From assembly GCF_035920445.1 (NCBI RefSeq), contig NZ_CP109162.1:4588001-4652000 (forward strand): a DNA stretch of 64,000 nucleotides, written 5' to 3'. A program made the position numbers and the translations under genes. Positions 43,484 through 51,058 of this stretch are shown here, piece after piece. Position 1 is the first letter of the stretch; each line of letters opens with the position of its first letter. Origin of the DNA: Nocardia sp. NBC_01730. GTDB taxonomy: Bacteria; Actinomycetota; Actinomycetes; Mycobacteriales; Mycobacteriaceae. The notes under the pieces are model-generated. The model was not told the DNA's origin. It saw only the letters and a program-made list of their open reading frames with translations, and made no database searches.

Positions 43484-46012
43484 TCAGAGATCGGCAATGG
43501 CCGCGAGTGGGGGTGTACGCGCAGCGCGCACCGCGGGCCAGAGCGCGGCGAGTACCCCGACGACTGCCGAGCTGATCAGGACGAGCACCAGCTGCGTCCA
43601 CGGGATGGCGATCTGGTCGAGTCCGAGATCGCGCAGCGTCCGCAGGAATCCCACGCCCAGCCCGAGCCCAAGCGCCATGCCGACGACGGCGCCGAATACC
43701 GCGATCAGCATCGATTCCAGATAGATCGTCCTGCGCACCTGGGCGCGCTGCATGCCGACGGCGCGCAACATGCCGATCTCGCGTCGCCGCTCCACCACCG
43801 ACAGCGCGAGCGTGTTCACGATGCCGAGGATCGCGATCACCACCGCCAGAGCGAGCAGCCCGTAGAGGATGGCCAGTAGCGTGTTGATCTGCCGACCCTG
43901 CGCGCCCTTGAACTCTTCGCGGTCCTGCACCTGCACCACGACGTACTGCTCGGTCGCCTTCTCCAGGTCGGTGCGCATCTCGGTGAGGTTCGCGCCCGGC
44001 TTCGCCTTGATCAGCACCAGGTAGTTGGTCCGGAAGTTGAGCGGCACCAGTTCCTCGAAGAGACTCTTCGACACCACCATCGGGCCGAGCAACGGTGTCT
44101 TCTTGTACACGCCGACCACCGTCAGCGGAATCTTCTTGCCGTCGAAACCGGTCACGGTAACTTGCCGGCCGACCTGCCAACCACGATCGTCGGCCTCGTC
44201 CTCCGAGACCAGCACGTCGTGGCCACCGACGGTGTTGCTGCCGCGCACGATGTCGTAGCTCAGCACCCGGTCCAGCGGTCCGTCCGCCGAGGTGCCTATG
44301 ACCTGTTCGTCATCGATCTTGAACCCGACGCCGCGGACCCCGACCACGTCGGCCACACCAGGCACCGACGTGCGGACCGCGTCGGCGGCGCCGAACGGCA
44401 CCCCGAGCAGCTGCGGACCCGCCAGCACGTAATCGGCCCGCACACCCTTGTCCACCAGAACGCCGACGCTGGCCTTCGCCGACGCGCCGAGCATGCCGAT
44501 CGCCGACACCAGCATCAGCCCGAGGGTGAGCGCGAAAGCCGTCGCGGCGGTGCGGCGGGGGTTGCGCGTCGCGTTGTTACGCGCCATCCGGCCGATCGAC
44601 CCGAAGGGTCGCACCAGCGCACCGAGCACGGACACCACCGGCCGCGACAGCGCGGGTGCGGCGAGCAACACGGCGAAGATCAGGCCGAGCGCGCCGACCC
44701 CGACGGTCGCGGCCGCGGTTCCCCCGGCCGATCGCGCACCCACCACGACGAATCCGACACCGAGCACGGCCAGCACCGCACCGATCGCGGTACGCAGCCG
44801 CAGCGATTCACCGGCGGATGCGAACTCCTCGCGCATGGCCTCCACGGGCGGAATCCTCGACGCCCGGCGCGCGGGCGCGTAGGCACTGACCATCGTCACC
44901 GCGAGACCGACGAGCAGGCCGACCAGAATGGTGCGCGGCAGCACCGCCATCGACCCGGTCGGCAGACCGAGGTCGAACGCGTTCAGCAGCGCCGACAATC
45001 CGAACGCCAATCCGACGCCACCCGCGAGACCGATCGCACTGCCGATCAGCCCGATGACGAATGCCTCGGCCACCACCGACCAGCCGACCTGCTGACGGCT
45101 CGCACCGACCGCGCGCAATAGCGCCAGCTCACGCAATCGCTGCGCGACGATCATCGAGAAGGTGTTGTAGATGATGAACGTGCCGACGATCAGCGCGATC
45201 GCGCCGAACGCGAGCAGGAAGTAGTTGATGAAGTTGAGCGCGTTGGAGACTTCCTTTTTCAGGTCCGCGCGGACCTGTTCGCCGTTCTGCACCTTGTAGT
45301 TCGGCAGCGCCTCGGCCAGATTGTCGCGCAGCTCGTCGCCAGGTATCCCGGACGCCGCCAGATCCACATAGGCGACGTGCATGCCGTCGGTGAACAATTT
45401 GCGCGCCTGCGCGTCGTCGAACAGTACGGCGATGAAACCGCCGGTGTCCGAAGGGACTTCGTAGATGCCGGTCAGGGTCACCTCGATGGGGTCGGGTAGC
45501 GACGGGATCAGGATCTTGGTCCGATCACCGATTTTCAGCCCGGCCCGCTCGGCCCCACCGGTGTTCAGCGCGATCTCACCGGGCCGGGCGGGCGGGACGC
45601 CCTGCACGAACTTGTCCGGCTCCGCGACCGCCTTCTCCGGCGGCAGGTACGACTGGCCGATGCTGGGCGCTCCGCCGGTCTGCACCGCTTTCTTGCCCGC
45701 GGGATCGAGCAGCACCACCGGTCCGTTCACACTGGGCGCTACCGTGCGGACGCCGGGGTACTTCGCGAGCTCGTCCACCACATTGTTCGGAATGCCTTGC
45801 GCCTGGCGCTCTTTCGGGCCCACTCGGACATCGACACCCTTGGCCTGGTTCGCGAAGATCCCGTCGAAGGTGCGCTGCAGCGTGTCGGTGAACACGAACG
45901 AGCCGGCGATGAAGGCGGTGCCGAGCACCACCGACAGCAGGGTCAGGGCCAGGCGGACTTTGTGTGCGGCGAGATTGCGCAGCGCCACCTTGCGCATCGG
46001 ACTACCGGCCAT
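43484..46012 (-). CDS. ABC transporter permease, FtsX/MacB type (two FtsX domains)
   Basis: 842 residues. TM1 near 20-40, a large extracytoplasmic MacB-like domain (about 45-250), three TM helices with the first FtsX domain (about 260-400), two more helices, a second extracytoplasmic domain (about 500-700) and a C-terminal FtsX domain with three TM helices (about 715-835). Such exporters move lipoproteins, peptides or lipids or act as mechanotransmitters. ATG 46012 is 6 bp past the ATPase stop; GTG 46021, overlapping that stop by 3 nt, is an alternative. Confidence 0.93.
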   Translation of the reverse strand: MAGSPMRKVALRNLAAHKVRLALTLLSVVLGTAFIAGSFVFTDTLQRTFDGIFANQAKGVDVRVGPKERQAQGIPNNVVDELAKYPGVRTVAPSVNGPVVLLDPAGKKAVQTGGAPSIGQSYLPPEKAVAEPDKFVQGVPPARPGEIALNTGGAERAGLKIGDRTKILIPSLPDPIEVTLTGIYEVPSDTGGFIAVLFDDAQARKLFTDGMHVAYVDLAASGIPGDELRDNLAEALPNYKVQNGEQVRADLKKEVSNALNFINYFLLAFGAIALIVGTFIIYNTFSMIVAQRLRELALLRAVGASRQQVGWSVVAEAFVIGLIGSAIGLAGGVGLAFGLSALLNAFDLGLPTGSMAVLPRTILVGLLVGLAVTMVSAYAPARRASRIPPVEAMREEFASAGESLRLRTAIGAVLAVLGVGFVVVGARSAGGTAAATVGVGALGLIFAVLLAAPALSRPVVSVLGALVRPFGSIGRMARNNATRNPRRTAATAFALTLGLMLVSAIGMLGASAKASVGVLVDKGVRADYVLAGPQLLGVPFGAADAVRTSVPGVADVVGVRGVGFKIDDEQVIGTSADGPLDRVLSYDIVRGSNTVGGHDVLVSEDEADDRGWQVGRQVTVTGFDGKKIPLTVVGVYKKTPLLGPMVVSKSLFEELVPLNFRTNYLVLIKAKPGANLTEMRTDLEKATEQYVVVQVQDREEFKGAQGRQINTLLAILYGLLALAVVIAILGIVNTLALSVVERRREIGMLRAVGMQRAQVRRTIYLESMLIAVFGAVVGMALGLGLGVGFLRTLRDLGLDQIAIPWTQLVLVLISSAVVGVLAALWPAVRAARTPPLAAIADL

Positions 46013-46017
46013 CACTA

Positions 46018-46794
46018 TCACGCCTGCTCCAGCGACTTCATCCGGTCGAGTACGGTGTCCGCGGTCGGATCGCGCATCTCGTCCACGATGCGTCCGTCGG
46101 CGAGGAAGACCACCCGGTCGGCGAACCCGGCCGCGTGCGGCTCGTGCGTGACGATGACCACCGTCTGCCCGAACTCGTCCACCGCGGCGCGGAGGATTGT
46201 CAGCACCTCCTCCGAGGCACGCGAGTCCAGGTTGCCGGTCGGCTCGTCGCCGAAGATGATTTCCGGCTTGCCCGCGAGTGCCCGCGCGCACGCCACCCGC
46301 TGCTGCTGTCCGCCGGACAGTTCACTGGGACGGTGGGTGAGCCGATCGGTCAGCCCGAGCCGTGTCAGGACGGTGTCCAGCCAGTCCTGGTCCGGCTTGC
46401 GCCCCGCGATGTCCAGCGGCAGCGTGATGTTCTCCAGCGCCGTGAGCGTCGGGACCAGGTTGAACGCCTGGAAAACGAACCCGATCCGGTCCCTGCGCAG
46501 GAACGTCATCTGCTTGTCGGACAAGGTGGTGAGGTCGGTGTCCCCGATACGCACGGTCCCGGAGCTGGCGCTGTCGAGCCCGGCCAAGCAGTGCATCAGG
46601 GTCGACTTACCCGATCCGGACGGGCCCATGATCGCGGTGAACTCCCCCTTCGCGAACTCGGCCGATACTCCATCCAATGCCCTGACCTGGGTATCTCCCG
46701 AACCGTAGACCTTGGTCAGTTCGATAGCACGGGCCGCGACATCGGGCTGAGCCACTTTCTCGGCGGTGTCGGCAGGCATGGCTTGCGAAGTCAT
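46018..46794 (-). CDS. ABC transporter ATP-binding protein (MacB/LolD type)
   Basis: 258 residues. Walker A GPSGSGKST, Q-loop VFQAFNLVP, signature LSGGQQQR, Walker B IIFGDEPTG and the H-loop VTHEPH are all intact. It powers the permease encoded next. ATG 46794 begins MTSQAMPADT and follows an AAGACT box by 7 nt; a longer frame upstream is repeat DNA. Substrate unknown. Confidence 0.96.
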   Translation of the reverse strand: MTSQAMPADTAEKVAQPDVAARAIELTKVYGSGDTQVRALDGVSAEFAKGEFTAIMGPSGSGKSTLMHCLAGLDSASSGTVRIGDTDLTTLSDKQMTFLRRDRIGFVFQAFNLVPTLTALENITLPLDIAGRKPDQDWLDTVLTRLGLTDRLTHRPSELSGGQQQRVACARALAGKPEIIFGDEPTGNLDSRASEEVLTILRAAVDEFGQTVVIVTHEPHAAGFADRVVFLADGRIVDEMRDPTADTVLDRMKSLEQA

Positions 46795-46801
46795 GCCGTC
46801 C

Positions 46802-46807
46802 AGTCTT
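46802..46807 (-). promoter_or_regulatory. -10-like box for leaderless ABC operon
   Basis: AAGACT on the minus strand ends 7 nt before ATG 46794; the box is imperfect and no Shine-Dalgarno is seen. Confidence 0.3.
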
Positions 46808-46857
46808 ACCGGGTTCGCGCCCATGTGCCATGTTTGTTGGCCGCGCGGGCGCGGCGG

Positions 46858-46952
46858 GTTCGCGGCCCCCTTGTGGCTCGCGTCCGAGCGACCGACGCTG
46901 GCGACTTCGTCGCGGACGCGTCGGCCGCTCGGACGCGAGCTGGGCCGCGAAC
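46858..46952. repeat. 95-bp long imperfect palindrome
   Basis: Nested inverted repeats: 46858-46868 with 46942-46952 (11 bp), 46876-46890 with 46926-46940 (15 bp), 46892-46898 with 46918-46924 (7 bp), and a GCGAC/GTCGC tip. The RNA or single strand would fold into one long rod. It is too far from a stop codon to be a simple terminator. Confidence 0.85.
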
Positions 46953-46956
46953 AGGG

Positions 46957-47147
46957 AATGCTCGGTCTCGCTTCGCTCGGAAACGGGAGTCTGGCCGATG
47001 TGGTTACGCAGGTTGTGATCCCGGCATCGGGGTTCGCCATCTATTGATGTTTCGGGCTGTGTTTGTAGTGCGGCGCCTGCCGCGCTATTGTTCGCCGCCA
47101 TGCTTGGTCTCGCTCCGCTCGGAAGCAGGGGCCGATGTGGTTGTGTG
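46957..47147. repeat. Two diverged direct repeats of about 50 bp
   Basis: 46957-47008 and 47099-47147 share the words TCGGTCTCGCTTCGCTCGG / TTGGTCTCGCTCCGCTCGG and GGCCGATGTGGTT. They belong to the GC-rich dispersed repeats of this genome. No gene is supported between the ABC operon and the HMG-CoA lyase gene. Confidence 0.6.
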
Positions 47148-47170
47148 TGTGGGGGGGGCGACCGATCAGG

Positions 47171-48097
47171 TTAGGTGCGGGCTCGCTCGACGACCCACTC
47201 GAAGGCCGACGCCTTCGATCGTGCGCCCTCGGCGGCACGGGAACGGTTGGGTTCGCCGAGTTCGACGAGCAGTTCCTCCGACAGCGCGACCAGCGCGGCC
47301 AGCGCCGCGGGGTCGAACCACTCCGGCCGCGTCGCGAAGAGGATGTCCTCGGAAGAAGTGTTGCCGCTCGCGCCCGGGGCGAACGGGCAACCGCCGAGGC
47401 CGCCGAGCGCCCCGTCGACCATGTCCGCGCCCGCCGCGACGGCGGCCAGGGTGTTGGCCACGCCCATCCCCCAGGTGTCGTGGCCGTGGAAGACGATGCG
47501 CCGCTGCGGGGTTCGCTCCCGCACCGCCGTGACAAGCGCCGCGACCTGTCCCGGATACGCCTGTCCGAGCGTGTCGGCGATGACGATATCTTCCGTGCCC
47601 TCGGTGCGCGGGTCGCGGGCGATGGCAAGCACCCGCTCCGGATCGACCGGCCCGTCGAACGGACAAGTGAAAGCCGTTGCCAGACACAGCTGAATCGACC
47701 CGTCCACCGCCCTGGCCAGCCGCACCGCGTCCGGCAGCACGGCGACACTGTCCTCGGTGTCACGCCCGATGTTCGCCCTGTTGTGCGCGTCCGACACCGA
47801 GAAGCAGTACTGGAAGTTGCGCATCCCCGCCGCCGCCGCCTTCTCGACGTGTCTCGGCGTGGCCACCCACACCCAACAGCGTTGCAGCTCTTCGGGAGTC
47901 AACTCGGCGACGAGCTCCATCGTGTTCGCCATCGGCGCGACCAGGTCCGGCCGCGCCATGGAGCCGATCTCCAACGCGGGCACCCCGAGCGCGAGCAGGC
48001 GGCGCACCACCTCCACCTTCCGCTCGACCGGCAGCAGTTTGCCGGTGAGCTGCAACCCGTCGCGCAGCGTCACGTCGCGTAGAACCGGCGCGGTCAT
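47171..48097 (-). CDS. Hydroxymethylglutaryl-CoA lyase
   Basis: 308 residues, TIM-barrel enzyme cleaving HMG-CoA to acetyl-CoA and acetoacetate, last step of leucine degradation. Catalytic RDVTLRDG (7-14), metal ligands in HGHD (204-207) and the signature GGLGGCPFAPGASGN (232-246, Cys237). ATG 48097 follows GGGAGGA at 5 nt. Other acyl-CoA lyases of the same family, such as citramalyl-CoA or hydroxyglutaryl-CoA types, remain possible. Same strand as the upstream CaiB gene, linked by a chain of tiny overlapping frames. Confidence 0.92.
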   Translation of the reverse strand: MTAPVLRDVTLRDGLQLTGKLLPVERKVEVVRRLLALGVPALEIGSMARPDLVAPMANTMELVAELTPEELQRCWVWVATPRHVEKAAAAGMRNFQYCFSVSDAHNRANIGRDTEDSVAVLPDAVRLARAVDGSIQLCLATAFTCPFDGPVDPERVLAIARDPRTEGTEDIVIADTLGQAYPGQVAALVTAVRERTPQRRIVFHGHDTWGMGVANTLAAVAAGADMVDGALGGLGGCPFAPGASGNTSSEDILFATRPEWFDPAALAALVALSEELLVELGEPNRSRAAEGARSKASAFEWVVERART

Positions 48098-48261
48098 CGC
48101 GGTCCTCCCGCCTGGCGGCGTCCACACATCACGCCGCCCCACGGCTTCTCGCCCGCCCCGGTCGGATTCGGCTGCACCGCGGGCCTGCTGCTGCCCGGCG
48201 AACGCAGTTCTCGTGCTCCGCGCCCCTGGGGTCGCCTGCGATCTTGTGGCTGCGTGCTCAT
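48094..48261 (-). CDS. 55-codon ORF coupled to HMG-CoA lyase
   Basis: Begins with ATG 48261, which overlaps the stop of the last mini-ORF by 4 nt, and ends with a TGA that overlaps the HMG-CoA lyase ATG (ATGA). The product is rich in Arg, Pro and Gly (MSTQPQDRRRPQGRGA) and not recognisable. Its geometry suggests a coupling frame; a functional peptide is unproven. Confidence 0.35.
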   Translation of the reverse strand: MSTQPQDRRRPQGRGARELRSPGSSRPAVQPNPTGAGEKPWGGVMCGRRQAGGPR

Positions 48262-48474
48262 GGCGACTCCGGTATCTTGCGGGACACCCGCACCCGGTCG
48301 GCGCCGATGAGCGCTGCGCGATTATGTCTCATCACGCCTCCAGTATCTTGCGGGACACCCGCACCCGGTCGGCGCCGATGAGCGCTGCGCGATTATGTCT
48401 CATCACGCCTCCAGTATCTTGCGGGACACCCGCACCCGGTCGGCGCCGATGAGCGCTGCGCGATTATGTCTCAT
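48258..48474 (-). other. Three coupled mini-ORFs made by the 71-bp repeats
   Basis: Frames 48403-48474, 48332-48403 and 48258-48332. The first two are identical (MRHNRAALIGADRVRVSRKI then LEA and stop), the third differs in its last codons. Each ATG shares one base with the preceding stop (TGATG), and each copy has GGAGG just before it. Whether they are translated is unknown. Confidence 0.45.
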
Positions 48475-48484
48475 CACGCCTCCA
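48272..48484 (-). repeat. Three 71-bp tandem repeats at the 3' end of the CaiB gene
   Basis: Copies start at 48272, 48343 and 48414; identical except where the array meets unique DNA. On the gene's strand each unit starts with TGGAGGCGTGATGAGACATA and so duplicates the last codons (LEA), the stop codon and the following 60 bp of the CaiB gene. Confidence 0.97.
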
Positions 48485-49691
48485 GCTCGTCGATCTCGGC
48501 CTCGCTCATGCCGAGCAACTCGGAGAGCACCTCTCGGGTGTGCTCTCCCAGATCGGGCCCGACATTGCGGATGGGCAAGGACTGTTCACCGATCACCGGG
48601 ACGATGCCGGGGAAGCCGACCATCTTCGGTTCCGGCGCACCGACATCCACCGCGAACGGCTGGATCATGTTGCGCGCCCGGTACTGCTCGTCGGCCACGA
48701 TGTCGGCGGCGGTATAGATAGGGCCGCACGGAATGGCCGCGGCCTCCAGCAGCTTCAGCGCCTCGGCGCGGGTGTGCCGGATCGTCCACTCGCCGATCGC
48801 CGCGTCGAGTCGCTCGCGGTGACGCCAGCGGCCCGCGTTGTCTTGGAGCTCCGGGTCGGCGGCCAGGTCCGGGCGCTCGATGACCGCCATATAGCGCTGG
48901 AAAATGGCATCGCCGTTGCCGCCGATGATGATGCTGGCTCCGTCGCCGCACGGGTAGGCGTTACTCGGCGCGATGCCCTCCATCCGGCCGCCGACGCGTT
49001 CACGCTGGATGCCGTAGGCGAGGTAGTCCGGCACCAGCGATTCCATCACGGACAGGATCGCCTCGTTGAGCGCCACGTCGACAACCCGCTCAGACAGGGG
49101 TATCGGCGCGTCTTGCGCGGTTCGGCGTTCGCGCTGGAACAGCATCATCACGGTGCCGAAGGCGGCATAGATGCCCGCGATCGAATCACCGATCGAGACC
49201 CCGGTGCGCACCGGAGGACGATCCGGGTCGCCGACCAGCTCACGCAGGCCGCCGACCGCTTCGGCCACGGCGGCGAACCCGGGACGCGCGGACAGCGGCC
49301 CGGTCTGCCCATAGGCCGAGATTCTGGTGATCACGAGGTCCGGATTCGCCTCGTTCAGCACCTCCGGCCCCAGACCCCACTTCTCCAGCATGCCGGGCCG
49401 GAAGTTCTCCAGCAGCACGTCACACCGCCGGATCAGATCGAGCACGATGCCGCGCCCCGCCTTGCTGCGCAGATCCAGCGTGATGGACTTCTTGTTGCGG
49501 TTGACGGTCCGATAGAGCATCGAGGTGTCGCCGCCGTAGAGTCGCCAGTTGCGCAGCTCGTCACCGACTTTCGGCCGTTCCACCTTGATCACCTCGGCGC
49601 CGAAGTCACCGAGGATCCGCCCTGCGGTCGGCGCGGCGATGTAGTTGCCGAGTTCCAGGACGCGCACCCCGTCCAGCGGCCGAATACTCAT
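48474..49691 (-). CDS. CaiB/BaiF-type CoA transferase (class III)
   Basis: 405 residues. N-terminal LDGVRVLELGNYIAAPTAGRIL and FGAEVIKVERP, then RNKKSITLDL, with the catalytic Asp169 in SIGDSIAG. Class III enzymes move CoA between carboxylic acids through a mixed anhydride on this Asp. The neighbour HMG-CoA lyase suggests a branched-chain or dicarboxylic acid pathway. ATG 49691 was chosen over ATG 49700 because the family begins MxxxPLDGVRVLE. Confidence 0.93.
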   Translation of the reverse strand: MSIRPLDGVRVLELGNYIAAPTAGRILGDFGAEVIKVERPKVGDELRNWRLYGGDTSMLYRTVNRNKKSITLDLRSKAGRGIVLDLIRRCDVLLENFRPGMLEKWGLGPEVLNEANPDLVITRISAYGQTGPLSARPGFAAVAEAVGGLRELVGDPDRPPVRTGVSIGDSIAGIYAAFGTVMMLFQRERRTAQDAPIPLSERVVDVALNEAILSVMESLVPDYLAYGIQRERVGGRMEGIAPSNAYPCGDGASIIIGGNGDAIFQRYMAVIERPDLAADPELQDNAGRWRHRERLDAAIGEWTIRHTRAEALKLLEAAAIPCGPIYTAADIVADEQYRARNMIQPFAVDVGAPEPKMVGFPGIVPVIGEQSLPIRNVGPDLGEHTREVLSELLGMSEAEIDELEA

Positions 49692-49774
49692 GATCACCAA
49701 GTAAACGTAGCGCGGATACTCCGCCGTTCACGGCGAGGGAGGAAGCGCGTCAGCTGCGCAGTCGACGTAACTTG

Positions 49775-49884
49775 TCACACGGTAGGGCGGTTCTGTTGTT
49801 CGATGTACTGGCGCAGGATCGACAATGGGCCGCCGCCGACCGACCCGGCGAAGTACGAACCCGACCACAAACGGACTCCTTTCC
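49775..49884 (-). pseudogene. IS200/IS605-type transposase TnpA, C-terminal remnant
   Basis: The frame ends RLWSGSYFAGSVGGG then PLSILRQYIEQQNRP and a TGA at 49775-49777. This is the usual C-terminus of actinobacterial Y1 (TnpA) transposases. The catalytic HUH part and Tyr are missing. It joins the decayed TauD frame at about 49885, so it marks an old insertion and deletion. Confidence 0.7.
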
Positions 49885-49885
49885 A

Positions 49886-50068
49886 CTACGCGAAGCGCCC
49901 CCTGGGATGCGGGGTGGTCGGCGTGCCAAGCAGTTGGGCGAACTCGTACAGCACGTCCTCGGTGAGGTGGTCCTGCCCGCGGAAGAAGATGACCTTGTGC
50001 TCCAGCAGGGCGCGATCGATCACGTCGAGGTTGGTCGGGGCCAGGTCGCCGCCGAGCCGGACGTTGTC
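49886..50068 (-). pseudogene. TauD/TfdA dioxygenase, N-terminal remnant
   Basis: Reads VRLGGDLAPTNLDVIDRALL then EHKVIFFRGQDHLT and FAQLLGTPTTPHP, the first segment of alpha-ketoglutarate-dependent TauD dioxygenases. It stops at TAG before any metal-binding HxD, so no enzyme can be made. It abuts the TnpA remnant, suggesting an IS-associated deletion removed the rest. Confidence 0.7.
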
Positions 50069-50114
50069 GACCCTCGAACACGCGGCGCCGCAAGCGCTGC
50101 AAAACAAACACAGA

Positions 50115-50885
50115 TCAGCCCACGTGTTCACGCAGGTAGGCCAGATCGTCCGCGACGCCTTCGGCGGGGGTCTCCAGAATCACCGGGGCGTCCGCCGTCC
50201 TGCACACCTCGGCGAGCAGCTGCGGGTCGATGGTGCCGTCGGCGAAATTGGCGTGCTGGTCGGCACCGGAGTTGAACGCGTCGCGCGAGGAGTTCAGGTG
50301 CACCAGGTCGATCCGCCCGGTGATCGCCTTGATTCGGTCGACGACGCCGACCAGTTCCTCACCGCCCGCCCAGGCGTGGCAGGTGTCGAGGCAGAAACCG
50401 GCGCCGTAGTCTCCGACGGCGTCCCACAGCCGGGCGATGGAATCGAAGTGCCGCGCCATGGCGTGGCTGCCGCCCGCGGTGTTCTCGATCAGGATCGGGA
50501 CCGCGAAGCCGCCCTTGTCCTGCTGGCGTTCGAACAGCTTGCGCCAGTTGTCGATTCCGGTCTCCAGCTCGGCGTCGGAGCGCACGTGCCCGCCGTGCAC
50601 CACGAGGCCGAACGCGCCGAGCTCCGCGGCCGCCTTCGCCTGCTGCGCGACCGCGTTGCGCGAGGGCATGCGCAGCCGGTTGTTCAGACTTGCCACGTTG
50701 ATCTGGTAGGAGGAGTGCACCACCACGTCGATCGGGCTAGCGAGGATCTCTTCGGTGCGCGGATGCGGGGTGGGTTTGTCCCAGCCCCGGGGATCGACGA
50801 CGAACAGCTGGATGACGTCGGCGCCCAGTTTTTCACCGAAGCCGATCGGATCGCTGTCGAGCCGGACATGTGCTCCAATGCGCAT
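50115..50885 (-). CDS. nfo: Endonuclease IV (deoxyribonuclease IV, Nfo)
   Basis: 256 residues, TIM-barrel AP endonuclease of base-excision repair, with three Zn ions. Conserved ligand blocks: VVHSSYQINVAS, LVVHGGHV, ILIENTAGG (Glu), FCLDTCHAWAGG (Asp, His), VHLNSSRDAFNSG and DQHANFADGTID, and the final Glu in ILETPAEG. In M. tuberculosis the orthologue (end, Rv0670) lies just after rpoB-rpoC; here an rpoB occurs 12 kb away with no rpoC between. Confidence 0.95.
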   Translation of the reverse strand: MRIGAHVRLDSDPIGFGEKLGADVIQLFVVDPRGWDKPTPHPRTEEILASPIDVVVHSSYQINVASLNNRLRMPSRNAVAQQAKAAAELGAFGLVVHGGHVRSDAELETGIDNWRKLFERQQDKGGFAVPILIENTAGGSHAMARHFDSIARLWDAVGDYGAGFCLDTCHAWAGGEELVGVVDRIKAITGRIDLVHLNSSRDAFNSGADQHANFADGTIDPQLLAEVCRTADAPVILETPAEGVADDLAYLREHVG

Positions 50886-51058
50886 AGCGGTCAGCCTAAT
50901 GGGCGCAGCCGGACGAAGTCCGTGACCGAACGGGAGCTGCGCGATAGCTGCTATGGTTTCGATGTTTTCCGTGGTCGGGCCCGTCCCGGATCGCGCGTTC
51001 TTATGCTGTACGCCTGTTCGCCGGTGGGTCCCGGCGGGCGGCGGGAAGTGGAGCAGTC

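Noticed and set aside
49728..50131. Intact genes between CaiB and nfo
   Set aside because: Frames here are pieces of TauD and TnpA with missing catalytic parts; reported as pseudogenes instead.
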